The notes under the pieces: generated by a model
Told to the model about the DNA's origin: nothing
The model's input: only the letters and a program-made list of their open reading frames with translations
The model's database searches: none
In this document: positions 55,700-64,000 of the stretch, one piece after another
Layout: each line of letters starts with the position of its first letter
How positions within the stretch are numbered: position 1 is the first letter of the stretch
Translations under genes and position numbers: made by a program
Assembly (NCBI GenBank): GCA_050304135.1
Contig: JBNLDC010000021.1
Location: 1 to 64,000 of the forward strand
Reading direction: 5' to 3'
Length of the DNA stretch: 64,000 nt
DNA from: JAFGNB01 sp050304135
GTDB lineage: Bacteria; Fibrobacterota; Chitinivibrionia; Chitinivibrionales; Chitinispirillaceae

Positions 55700-56545
55700 A
55701 TGCCGGAAAAACCACGTTCGATATTTTTCTATGAGGATTACCGCTTATATCTGAAAGAATATTTCGCTTTCAGAAAAGAGGCGGAACGTGGCTTCACGCA
55801 CCGTGCATTCGCGAAACGTGCTGGGTTTTCATCATCGAGTTTCTGTCTTCATGTCATGGACGGGCGAAAGAATATCTCCGGGACTTCGGTCCGGAAACTT
55901 GTTGCAGCGTTGGGGCTGGAAGGTGCCGCAGCCTGTTATTTCGAGACGCTCGTATGGTATAATCAGGCAAAAACGCTACACGATCGTGAGCAATTTTTCA
56001 GCGAGCTGAACAGGATCCGCAGGAATTCGCAGTTCTACCGCGCCGGAAAACGGCAGTTTATACTATACAGTGAATGGTACTTTCCGGTTATCAGGGAACT
56101 TGCCGTCTACGGTGACTGGCACGGCGACTACCGGGCGCTCGGCAGGATGGTGGTGCCCTCTCTGAGTCCTGAAAAGGCGAGAAAGGCAGTCAAAGCGCTG
56201 CTCGATGCCGGTTTGCTGATCCGTAACGAAGACGGCACCCTGCGGCAGAATGCTCAGGTCGTGAGCGCCGAAAACGCACCGGCGGTGATTGTCAACAAGC
56301 AGAAAAAGGATTTCATGCTCAAGGCATTCGAAGCCGAAGAGAAATTCCGCAAACCGGTAAAGTATTCCTCTTCGGCAACGCTCTCGATGAGCATGCGGAA
56401 TTTCGAGAAAGCGAAGACGATGATTGATGAATTACGGCAGCAGTTGCTGACAATGGCAATGGACGACAACGAGGTTGACAAGGTGTTTCAAATGAACTTC
56501 CAACTGTTTCCTCTGTCCGGTCAGATAAAAAAAAGAGCGAGGTGA
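55700..56545 (+). CDS. TIGR02147/DUF4423-family putative transcriptional regulator (pair 5)
   Basis: The 281-aa product has the N-terminal FFYEDYRLYLKEYFAF block, the HTH-like AFAKRAGFSSSSFCLHVMDGR segment (about 32-52), the middle YSEWYFPVIRELAVYGDW block and the C-terminal KVFQMNFQLFPLS block. ATG 55700 has AGAGGGTGA directly upstream; an in-frame GTG two codons earlier is less likely. It ends six bases before the next lipoprotein gene and heads a run of plus-strand genes: lipoprotein, GH30_5-like, GH88, GH2. Confidence 0.85.
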   Translation: MPEKPRSIFFYEDYRLYLKEYFAFRKEAERGFTHRAFAKRAGFSSSSFCLHVMDGRKNISGTSVRKLVAALGLEGAAACYFETLVWYNQAKTLHDREQFFSELNRIRRNSQFYRAGKRQFILYSEWYFPVIRELAVYGDWHGDYRALGRMVVPSLSPEKARKAVKALLDAGLLIRNEDGTLRQNAQVVSAENAPAVIVNKQKKDFMLKAFEAEEKFRKPVKYSSSATLSMSMRNFEKAKTMIDELRQQLLTMAMDDNEVDKVFQMNFQLFPLSGQIKKRAR

Positions 56546-56551
56546 GCATAC

Positions 56552-58210
56552 ATGCGGCGGATTAATGAATTTATATGGCTGTTTCTGCTGTTTGTGGCGG
56601 TACTGGTTCGGTGCACCACCGATATTGCCGGCGGAGGCAGTGATCTGCCCGACAAGAATGTCGTTACAGGGAGCATTTACACGACGGAGTGCCTTCCCGC
56701 CGCTAATACGCAGGTCGTGATGGTTCCCGAAGACTACAACAGCCTGACGGATGCTCCGATTCCGGAAATCGCAGTCGATACCACCGATTCCGCGGGCACT
56801 TTTGTATTCAATGACTGCCGGAAGGGAACATATGCCATTCAGGGGGTGCAGCTTGCGGACCGGACACGGCTTCTGATTACGGGGGTGACGGTCGGCGATG
56901 ATACCACACGGGTCACCGATGACACGCTGCGAGTTCCCGGTACGGTGAAAATATTTTTTCCCGACAGTCAGCAATCTGCCGATGGCCGGGCCTATATACC
57001 GGGAACCGTTATCGCCTCCGCACCGGCGGCAGACGGATATGCCCTGCTTGATTCGGTACCGGCGGGGACTGTTCCGGGAGTGAATTTCCTGTTGGCAAAC
57101 GATTCGGTGCTTTCCGCTGCGCGTACATCCATCACGGTTCCGTCCGGCGATACCGTTGTGATAACAAAACCGGAGTGGCGGTTCTCATCGGCAATAGTGT
57201 TCAATACGTCGGCTTCGGGAGCGGATGTTGCCGGTAACGTAACCGGTTTTCCGGTGCTCATACGATTAACTACCGAAAATTTTGACTTTACACAGGCGCG
57301 GGAGGATGGTGCCGACCTGCGGTTCATGAAAGCGGATGCCACACAACTTGCGTATGCAATCGAAGCGTGGGACCCCGACGCCGGACGTGCCGAGGTGTGG
57401 GTGCTCGTCGATACGATGCGGGGGAACGATTCCCTGCAATCAATCTTTATGTACTGGGGTAATGCCGCGGCATCTCCGGAGTCCGACGCTGCCGCGGTGT
57501 TCGATACACGAATCGGTTTTCAGGCTGTATGGCATCTTTCGGAAACCGGGAACACCGTAAGTGATGCAACGGAAAATCACTACGACGGCATTGCGGAAAA
57601 CATGAATGCGGCATCGGAAGTGCCGGGTATGATCGGTACCGCACGGAAATTCGACGGAGATTCGACATATATTCACATGCCGGGTACCGCCGGCAGCACC
57701 CTGAATTTTCCCGAGCACGGCACCTATTCGGTTTCGGCATGGGTGAACATCGATTCGCTTACCGGAGAATACCGGATGATCGCTTCAAAAGGGGACAAGC
57801 AGTACAATCTGCAGTTCAGGGGAGAGACGCAGAACTGGCAATTTACCGAGTATCAGGACACGGTCGGGTGGGATCAGACGGTGGCCGGTGCAGTTGCAGG
57901 GGAATGGGTGTACCTGGTGGGGGTCAGGGAAAACGATAAACAGTATCTGTACCTCAACGGTGTATGTGTCGACAGCGGTATCTACAACCATGCACACTTT
58001 CCATCGGATACGACGTATGCCGAACAGCAGGGCTACCGCGATACGACCTGCGATTTCATGATCGGGAAAAAGGTGGATTTTGATGCCTGGTACTTCAACG
58101 GTGTGATCGATGAAGTCAGGGTTGAAGACAGGGCTACAGACCCCGACTGGATACGGTTGTGTTACATGAACCAGAAGCGGAACGATGTACTGGTGAAGTT
58201 TCAGAATTGA
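56552..58210 (+). CDS. Surface lipoprotein-like protein with DUF2341 and LamG domains (pair 5)
   Basis: The 552-aa product has a hydrophobic leader ending VAVLVRC, with Cys21 followed by TTDIAGGG. The carboxypeptidase-regulatory-like domain (VVTGSIYTTECLPAANTQVVMVPEDY) is followed by an RAYIPGTV block, DUF2341 (about 208-312; FPVLIRLTTENFDFTQ...MYWGN) and LamG (about 320-552; AVWHLSETG, FNGVIDEVRVEDR). It most resembles the pair 1 lipoprotein in layout. The GH30_5-like enzyme follows 62 bp later. It is a likely surface glycan-binding protein. Confidence 0.85.
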   Translation: MRRINEFIWLFLLFVAVLVRCTTDIAGGGSDLPDKNVVTGSIYTTECLPAANTQVVMVPEDYNSLTDAPIPEIAVDTTDSAGTFVFNDCRKGTYAIQGVQLADRTRLLITGVTVGDDTTRVTDDTLRVPGTVKIFFPDSQQSADGRAYIPGTVIASAPAADGYALLDSVPAGTVPGVNFLLANDSVLSAARTSITVPSGDTVVITKPEWRFSSAIVFNTSASGADVAGNVTGFPVLIRLTTENFDFTQAREDGADLRFMKADATQLAYAIEAWDPDAGRAEVWVLVDTMRGNDSLQSIFMYWGNAAASPESDAAAVFDTRIGFQAVWHLSETGNTVSDATENHYDGIAENMNAASEVPGMIGTARKFDGDSTYIHMPGTAGSTLNFPEHGTYSVSAWVNIDSLTGEYRMIASKGDKQYNLQFRGETQNWQFTEYQDTVGWDQTVAGAVAGEWVYLVGVRENDKQYLYLNGVCVDSGIYNHAHFPSDTTYAEQQGYRDTTCDFMIGKKVDFDAWYFNGVIDEVRVEDRATDPDWIRLCYMNQKRNDVLVKFQN

Positions 58211-58272
58211 CACAAGAACAATTTAAAGAGAGGAAATATATGTTCATATCTGCTAGTGCTACGGAGGGGTCC

Positions 58273-60003
58273 ATGAAAAAAGAAATACAATCAGTACTGT
58301 TGTGCAGTGCACTGTTCTGCCTGCTGCTCGCTAATCACCGCGCGGAAGCGGTCACGGTGCGGGTAAATCCCGGGGTCGAACATCAGGAATTTGAAGGCTG
58401 GGGCACGTCGATCTGCTGGTGGGGAAACATCGTCGGCAAGTATCCGGATCAGAAGCGCGATTCGATCATGGACCTGCTTTTTGACACAGCGGATGGCCTT
58501 GGTCTTTCTATGGTTCGTTATAACATCGGCGGCGGTGATAATCCTTCGCATCACCACATGGGAACGGGAAAGATGATGGACGGGTTCAAGGCGAGCGAGA
58601 ATGCACAGTACGACTGGACGAAGGATGCCGGGCAACGGTGGTGCCTTGATGCAGCAATAGAACGAATTCCAGCAGACTGGTTCATTTCCGAGGCGTTTTC
58701 AAATTCACCGCCGTACTGGATGACCAACAGCGGTTGTGCTGCAGGTAATTCCGGAGGCAGTAACAATCTCAAGTCAGGGTATTTCGATGATTTTGCCGAT
58801 TACCTGACCGAAGTGGTCAAACACTTCCGTGATACGTGGAACATCACCTTCCGGACCCTCGAGCCGATGAACGAACCGATGGTCGGCTGGTCGGTCAACG
58901 GCGGACAGGAGGGGTGTCACATCGATGTAAACCAGCAGGATGATCTTATCCGTGAAGTAAAGGCGCAGCTGGATGCGAAGGGTCTTACGGAGACGAAAAT
59001 AAGTGCGCCGGATGAAACCAGCATCGACCAGACGGTTTCCACCTGGAATTCCTATGATGCCGCAACCAAGGCATGTGTCTTCCAGATTAACACGCATGTT
59101 TACTACGGCTCCCGGCGTTCAGAACTTCGTGATGCGGCAAAAAGGGGTAACAAGATACTTTGGGACTCGGAATGCGACGGAAGCGGCGCCGCGGCGCCGT
59201 TTGATCAGTGGAACCACAACCATAACGATATCGTACCGGGTCTCGATATCGCCAACCGTGCATTGCGCGATCTCCGGGATATGCAGGTAAACGGGTGGGT
59301 CTTCTGGCAGGCGGTAGAAAGCGAGCAGACCCAGACGTCGCTTAACAAGAACTGGGGGCTGATCCATGCTGATTTTACCGGCGGCAACAGGTTCTATATT
59401 CCCAAAAAATACTACGCGGTCCGGCAGTTCTCCGGTTTCATCCGCCCCCATTCGACGATGATCGATATCAATAATAATGATGCGGTCGCATTTGTCTCAA
59501 AAGAGCGGGATCGGCTGATTATCGTTCAGCGAAACGCTGCAAACAGCACGGTTACCTATGATTACGGATTATCCGATTTCGAGCACCTCGGTTCTGAGGC
59601 CTCGGTCTGGAGGACCTCGGGTACCGAAAACTGCAAGAAACTCGACGATCTGCCGGTGGCGAACGGAACCCTTTCGGCAAGATCACCCGCAAAGTCAATC
59701 ACCACCTATGTCCTGCAGCTCAACCCGACGGCAGCGTCGGCGCGAAAAGAATCTGCAGGTTATCCTGTTGTCAATGTCAAGTTCGGCAGCTCAGGGTTGC
59801 AGGTCATCGGTGCCGGATCGGTGCGGGGAGCATACTGCAGGTTATACGATCTCGGAGGGAAACTCGTGGCATCGCTCGCCCTGCATCAGGGAGCCGGTGG
59901 GGAACTTTCCGGCAGCCATGACCTGCCGTCGGGAAATTACCTGGCTGAGATCGTCAGCGGAGCACAGGTGCTGCATACGTCAAGGGTGGTACTGGCAAAG
60001 TAG
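58273..60003 (+). CDS. Secreted GH30 endo-beta-1,6-galactanase-like enzyme (subfamily 5-type)
   Basis: The 576-aa product has a signal peptide (1-26), then a GH30 barrel beginning HQEFEGWGTSICWWGN. It has MVRYNIGGGDNPSHHHM, SNSPPYWMTNSG, acid/base Glu201 in LEPMNEPMVGW and nucleophile Glu300 in ILWDSECDGSG. The SICWW start and GGGDNP loop are typical of the fungal/bacterial endo-beta-1,6-galactanase group. A side beta domain and a sorting-like tail (CRLYDLGGKLVASL) follow. It probably cuts beta-1,6-galactan side chains of arabinogalactan. ATG 58273 follows GGAGGGG; the open frame upstream overlaps the lipoprotein gene and is not used. Confidence 0.88.
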   Translation: MKKEIQSVLLCSALFCLLLANHRAEAVTVRVNPGVEHQEFEGWGTSICWWGNIVGKYPDQKRDSIMDLLFDTADGLGLSMVRYNIGGGDNPSHHHMGTGKMMDGFKASENAQYDWTKDAGQRWCLDAAIERIPADWFISEAFSNSPPYWMTNSGCAAGNSGGSNNLKSGYFDDFADYLTEVVKHFRDTWNITFRTLEPMNEPMVGWSVNGGQEGCHIDVNQQDDLIREVKAQLDAKGLTETKISAPDETSIDQTVSTWNSYDAATKACVFQINTHVYYGSRRSELRDAAKRGNKILWDSECDGSGAAAPFDQWNHNHNDIVPGLDIANRALRDLRDMQVNGWVFWQAVESEQTQTSLNKNWGLIHADFTGGNRFYIPKKYYAVRQFSGFIRPHSTMIDINNNDAVAFVSKERDRLIIVQRNAANSTVTYDYGLSDFEHLGSEASVWRTSGTENCKKLDDLPVANGTLSARSPAKSITTYVLQLNPTAASARKESAGYPVVNVKFGSSGLQVIGAGSVRGAYCRLYDLGGKLVASLALHQGAGGELSGSHDLPSGNYLAEIVSGAQVLHTSRVVLAK

Positions 60004-60220
60004 CAGGGGAACCCAATTCGTCGCTTTCCGTGAATCCCTCCGGACCGGGAAGTTCCGGGTCGGGTGCAGGCGGGAGCCTGGTGCCTGACGGGTTCCTTGA
60101 AGCGGTGTTGACCTGGGCGAAAAACGGTTGCTGCACGGGGTCTTTTTAGGTATGAGATGGCATGACTATCCATAGAATTGAACTATGTTCCGGAATACTA
60201 CGATAAGGGAGCACAAGCTT

Positions 60221-61624
60221 ATGCGAAATACCTGCTTAATCCGGGTAGTAATCACCTTAAGTATGGTGCTTTCCCTGACACGTGGATCAGCGACGGCGTC
60301 CTCCATTCCCGCCGCTCAGCTTGACAGCATATGGGACTTTGCGATCTCCCGGCTGAGGGCTTCAATTACCGCGATCGGCAGCTCTTCGCAGTTTCCGCGA
60401 AGCGCGCCGCAGACAAGCGGGAGGTGGGGACTCGTGGGCTCGGGTGACTGGACAAGCGGTTTCTTTCCGGGGTGTCTGTGGCTTGCTTATGAAAAAACGA
60501 GTGATACGACATTTCGCAATGCGGCACAGCGCTGGACCGCTTCGATCGAAGGTCAAAAAAACAACACCGGTACGCACGACGTCGGGTTCATGATTTTCTG
60601 CTCTTTCGGAAACGGGTATCGGTTGGTTGAAACAGAAAGCTATCTGCCGGTAATCCGGACCGCTGCCAAGTCGCTTTCGACCCGGTATAAAGCACTAGCA
60701 GGCATCATCGACTCCTGGGATTTCGCGCCGTACAATAACGGCTGGGAGGAGATCATCGATAATATGATGAACCTTGAGCTGCTGTTCTGGGTTGCGGCGA
60801 ACGGTGGCACGGCGACCTATCACGACATGGCGGTAAGCCATGCGGAAAAAGCCATGGCCAACCATTTCCGACCCGACAGTTCCACCTTTCATGTCGTGCG
60901 TTACAGCAGCAGCACTGGTGCGATGACCAGTCAGGAAACGCGGCAGGGGTACTCCAACTCGTCATGCTGGGCGCGTGGCCAGGCCTGGGCCACCTACGGG
61001 TTCACCCTGGCCTACCGATTCACCGGGGATGAACGTTTTCTCGCGACCGCGCGAAAGGCGGCAGACTACTTTATCAGCCACCTTCCTGAGGACCGGGTGC
61101 CGTTCTGGGATTTCAACGCGCCAGGCATTCCTGCAGATAACGTACCGCGAGACGCGTCATCTTCAGCGATTGTAGCTTCCGCTCTTCTGGAACTGGCTAC
61201 CTTTACCGGTGCAGCCGACTCAGCCCGCTACCATGATACGGCGGTCTCCCTGATCAAGGCTCTCTGGAGTTTAAAGTACAGAGGACTCACTACACAGGCC
61301 AGTATCCTGAACCACTCCACCGGAAGCAAGAAAGAGGGGCACGATGTCGATATGGGGATCATCTATGCCGATTATTACTTTCTTGAGGCGTTGTTGCGAT
61401 ATGAAAAACTCAATGGTACTACGCCTGTTGTCCGGTATCGGGCCCGGGCGCCGATGGTACCTGCTGAAAATAGGGACAAAAGTGTTATTCGCCGGTATAA
61501 CCTGCTGGGAAAGTCAATCCGGTCTATGTACCGACAAAAATATTCCGGCCTTCTGGTACTCCGGCCGGGTCAGGATCGATCGACGGTAAACACAGCAAAG
61601 ACCATTATGGAAATAGATAATTAA
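60221..61624 (+). CDS. Secreted GH88 unsaturated glucuronyl hydrolase-like enzyme
   Basis: The 467-aa product has a signal peptide (about 1-28), then an (alpha/alpha)6 GH88 domain. It has GSGDWTSGFFPGCLW, Asp120 in TGTHDVGF and Asp180 in IIDNMMNLELLFW, matching the two catalytic aspartates of Bacillus UGL, plus CWARGQAWATYGF. GH88 enzymes release unsaturated glucuronate from lyase products; related activity on glucuronylated side chains is possible. The C-terminus ends in a basic, degenerate sorting-like tail (IRRYNLLGKSIRS). ATG 60221 has GGGAG upstream; ATG 60185 is an alternative. It lies 32 bp before the GH2 gene. Confidence 0.88.
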   Translation: MRNTCLIRVVITLSMVLSLTRGSATASSIPAAQLDSIWDFAISRLRASITAIGSSSQFPRSAPQTSGRWGLVGSGDWTSGFFPGCLWLAYEKTSDTTFRNAAQRWTASIEGQKNNTGTHDVGFMIFCSFGNGYRLVETESYLPVIRTAAKSLSTRYKALAGIIDSWDFAPYNNGWEEIIDNMMNLELLFWVAANGGTATYHDMAVSHAEKAMANHFRPDSSTFHVVRYSSSTGAMTSQETRQGYSNSSCWARGQAWATYGFTLAYRFTGDERFLATARKAADYFISHLPEDRVPFWDFNAPGIPADNVPRDASSSAIVASALLELATFTGAADSARYHDTAVSLIKALWSLKYRGLTTQASILNHSTGSKKEGHDVDMGIIYADYYFLEALLRYEKLNGTTPVVRYRARAPMVPAENRDKSVIRRYNLLGKSIRSMYRQKYSGLLVLRPGQDRSTVNTAKTIMEIDN

Positions 61625-61656
61625 CGGAGTAATGCGTCATAACGGAAAGGATTTTT

Positions 61657-64000
61657 ATGAGATACGTCAGAATCAAAAAAACGATGTTTATACTGGTGCT
61701 GTTTGCTTCCTTCGGGTATTCATACGCTCCTCCCTCAAGTCCCCGTACCACGTTCAATTTTAATCTCGACTGGCGTTATATCGTACAGGACGTCAATGGC
61801 GCGGAACAGGCGTCATTCAATGACGCTTCGTGGAAGACCTGCAGCACGCCGCATACCTTCGAAGAAGACAACGCATTCAGAATGGATGGATACGAGTTCA
61901 AGGGAAGGATCGCGTGGTACCGCAAGCATTTTAAAATCCCTGAAGAATATGCCGGGAAAAAAGTGTTCATCGAGTTTGAAGGAGTACGTCAGGCGGGTGA
62001 GTTTTACGTGAACGGTACCTGGGTGGGACGTCATGAGAACGGCATCAACGGGTTCGGGTTCGATATCACCGAGCACGTTCATTTCGGTGACGAGGAAAAC
62101 GTGTTAGCCGCCAAAATCAACAGTGCCAAATTTTACGAAGAGGTTGGTACCGGAACGCAGTTTCAATGGCAATCGTCGGATCAGTGGGGAGAGACGATGT
62201 GTTTCAATGTGAATTATGGTGGAATATCGAAAAATGTTTCACTACATATTACCGACAACGTTTATCAGACGTTACCGCTCTACGGCAGTTTTGAAACCAC
62301 CGGCAGATACATATACGCCGAAAATATCAATATTCCGGGAAATTCGGCGGATATCACCGTTGAATCACAGGTGAAAAACGAATCAGGTTCGGATATGAAC
62401 ATCAGATTCGAGGCGGTTCTGGTGGATACCTCGGGGACCGTCTGCATGACACTCACCGATTCCGCCATGATCGATAACGGTTCTCTTCATACCTTCAGTA
62501 AAAAAGGTACGGCAAGCGATCTGACCTTCTGGGATATAGGCATTCCGTATCTATATCGTGTGTATACGATACTTTACTCCGGCGACAATGTTATCGATAT
62601 CGTCAGAACCTATACCGGTTTCAGAAAAACCGGATTCGGCAACGGCAAAGTCACCTTTAATGACCGGGTACTTTTCATTACCGGATACAGCCAGAGAACA
62701 ACCAATGAATGGCCGGCGTTGGGAGATGCGGTGCCGCCCTGGATGAGTGATCTCAGCAACAAACTTATGGTGGACGGTAACGCGAAAGTAGTACGGTGGA
62801 TGCATGTCGCCCCGAAAAAACAGGATGTTGAATCATGTGACCGTGTCGGACTTATCCAGGCGATGCCATGCGGTGACAAGGAGAGTGACGTTGGGGGACG
62901 TCAGTGGGATCAACGCAAGGAAGTGATGCGCGATGCCATAATAGCGTTCCGGAACAATCCGAGTATCGTGTTTTACGAGGTGGGGAACGCGGCCGTTTCC
63001 GAATCCCACATGCGGGAAATGGTGCAGATTCGTGACCAGTGGGACCCCAAAGGCGGCCGGGCGATCGGGTGTCGAGACATGATGAGGAGCACGGCTGCCG
63101 AATATGCCGGAAGTATGGAAGACGTTGACTTGAGTTCCGGTAAACCGGTATTCGCTCAGGAATATATGCGCGATGAAGGACATCGCCGATGGTGGGACCA
63201 GTATTCACCACCCGCAAACCACACCGATGCCGCGCAGTGGGACCGGAACCAGGATTCACATGCACTCGAAGCGATCAGACGATGGGTGGCACATTGGTTC
63301 AAACGACCTTCAACCCAGTCAAATCCCAATGCCGGTGGTTTGAATATCCTGTTTTCCGATTCCAATACGCATCACCGGGGTGAGGACAATTACCGGCGAA
63401 GCGGTGAAGTCGGCGCCATGCGTCTTCCCAAGGAAGCCTACTATGCGCATAAGGTTATGTGGCGCGGATCGCTTGATACGGTCAACACCGATGTGCACAT
63501 TATCGGTCACTGGAATTACCGTTCAGGTGTTCGGAAAACGATCTATGTTGTTTCCAACTGCGAGAAAGTCAAGCTGTTCGTGAACGATGCCGACAAAGGC
63601 TTCGGTACTCAGAGTAACCATTGGCTCTATACTTTCAACAATATTGACTGGGAAGCGGGCACCATCAGGGCGGTGGGGTACGATGCATCTGACGCGGAGA
63701 AGGCGGAAGCGACCATACGGACCGCCGGATCACCGGTCGGCATCGAATTGACGGCAATGACCGGTCCTACCGGTTTGCGCGCCAACGGTGGCGACATCGC
63801 ACTGGTCGATGCGAAGGTGGTGGATAACGAGGGACGGTTGTGTCCGACCGAAGAACGGCCGATTACGTTCAGCATCAGCGGTCCGGCGGAGTGGCGCGGT
63901 GGTATCGCGCACGGTACGCCTCCCGGTGGAGCGGCAAATTACATTCTTTCAAAGGTCCTCGCTTCAGAATGCGGGATCACCCGCGTTTCCATCCGGTCGA
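61657..64000 (+). CDS. Glycoside hydrolase family 2 protein, 5' part (runs off window)
   Basis: The reading frame is open from ATG 61657 (GGAAAGG upstream) to the window end, giving 781 codons without a stop. A signal peptide (about 1-24) precedes a GH2 jelly roll (FNFNLDWRYIVQD, SWKTCSTPHTF, WYRKHFKIP, FIEFEGVRQAGEFYVNG), an Ig-like domain and a TIM barrel. At the usual acid/base position (GNE) the sequence reads IVFYEVGNAAVSE, so Ala445 replaces the Glu, with Glu441 three residues before the Asn. A nucleophile-like Glu is present in VFAQEYMRDEG. This YExGN form is, as I recall, found in a GH2 subgroup of polysaccharide-degrading bacteria. It is in line with GH30_5 and GH88, consistent with a shared side-chain substrate. 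Confidence 0.88.
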   Translation, partial: MRYVRIKKTMFILVLFASFGYSYAPPSSPRTTFNFNLDWRYIVQDVNGAEQASFNDASWKTCSTPHTFEEDNAFRMDGYEFKGRIAWYRKHFKIPEEYAGKKVFIEFEGVRQAGEFYVNGTWVGRHENGINGFGFDITEHVHFGDEENVLAAKINSAKFYEEVGTGTQFQWQSSDQWGETMCFNVNYGGISKNVSLHITDNVYQTLPLYGSFETTGRYIYAENINIPGNSADITVESQVKNESGSDMNIRFEAVLVDTSGTVCMTLTDSAMIDNGSLHTFSKKGTASDLTFWDIGIPYLYRVYTILYSGDNVIDIVRTYTGFRKTGFGNGKVTFNDRVLFITGYSQRTTNEWPALGDAVPPWMSDLSNKLMVDGNAKVVRWMHVAPKKQDVESCDRVGLIQAMPCGDKESDVGGRQWDQRKEVMRDAIIAFRNNPSIVFYEVGNAAVSESHMREMVQIRDQWDPKGGRAIGCRDMMRSTAAEYAGSMEDVDLSSGKPVFAQEYMRDEGHRRWWDQYSPPANHTDAAQWDRNQDSHALEAIRRWVAHWFKRPSTQSNPNAGGLNILFSDSNTHHRGEDNYRRSGEVGAMRLPKEAYYAHKVMWRGSLDTVNTDVHIIGHWNYRSGVRKTIYVVSNCEKVKLFVNDADKGFGTQSNHWLYTFNNIDWEAGTIRAVGYDASDAEKAEATIRTAGSPVGIELTAMTGPTGLRANGGDIALVDAKVVDNEGRLCPTEERPITFSISGPAEWRGGIAHGTPPGGAANYILSKVLASECGITRVSIRS

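Overview
This 64 kb window is a carbohydrate-degradation island. About 20 secreted carbohydrate-active enzymes are interspersed with five copies of a two-gene unit: a TIGR02147/DUF4423-type helix-turn-helix protein followed at once by a surface-lipoprotein-like protein. TIGR02147 is a paralogous family best known from Fibrobacter succinogenes. The window also encodes a circularly permuted GH16 lichenase of the F. succinogenes type. Together with C-terminal sorting-domain-like tails on most enzymes, this points to a member of the Fibrobacterota, probably an uncultured anaerobic plant-polymer degrader. The phylum assignment is an inference from gene families only. No rRNA, tRNA, CRISPR array, transposase or phage gene was seen.

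Layout. 0.4-2.8 kb (-): a TolB/TPR protein with one CxxCH motif. 3.9-14.3 kb (+): regulator/lipoprotein pair 1, then GH2, CBM6-GH30 and GH116. 14.3-15.8 kb (-): a CE1/PHB-depolymerase-like esterase. 16.5-21 kb (+): GH95 and a GH30_8-like xylanase. 21.1-25.3 kb (-): a TonB-dependent receptor and a second GH30_8-like enzyme. 26.0-34.9 kb (+): pairs 2 and 3, then two tandem GH29 fucosidases. 35.2-38.5 kb (+): a clan GH-A hydrolase with small cysteine modules, and the permuted GH16. 38.6-40.2 kb (-): a GntR/LacI-type regulator with two DNA-binding domains. 40.4-41.6 kb (+): GH26. 41.7-51.0 kb (-): GH3, GH16, GH8, GH27 and GH5. 51.5-53.6 kb (-): pair 4. 54.1-55.4 kb (+): a CE2-like esterase. 55.7-64 kb (+): pair 5, GH30_5-like, GH88 and the 5' part of a GH2 that runs off the end.

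How it works together (inference). The enzymes cover beta-glucan/cellulose (GH5, GH8, GH16, GH3, GH116), mannan (GH26, GH27), xylan (GH30_8-like, esterases), fucosylated side chains (GH29, GH95) and arabinogalactan or uronide side chains (GH30_5, GH88, GH2). Nearly all carry signal peptides, so depolymerisation is extracellular or periplasmic, with one TonB receptor as the only visible uptake component. Each regulator/lipoprotein pair lies upstream of glycosidase genes on the same strand, apart from the back-to-back pairs 2 and 3, which share one downstream set. This suggests a modular glycan-responsive control or binding unit that has been copied many times.

Many intergenic gaps hold short inverted-repeat (MITE-like) elements with related ends and other palindromic repeats. 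The gaps around 1-428, 19.2-19.5, 25.3-26.0 and 34.9-35.2 kb hold nothing that I can name.
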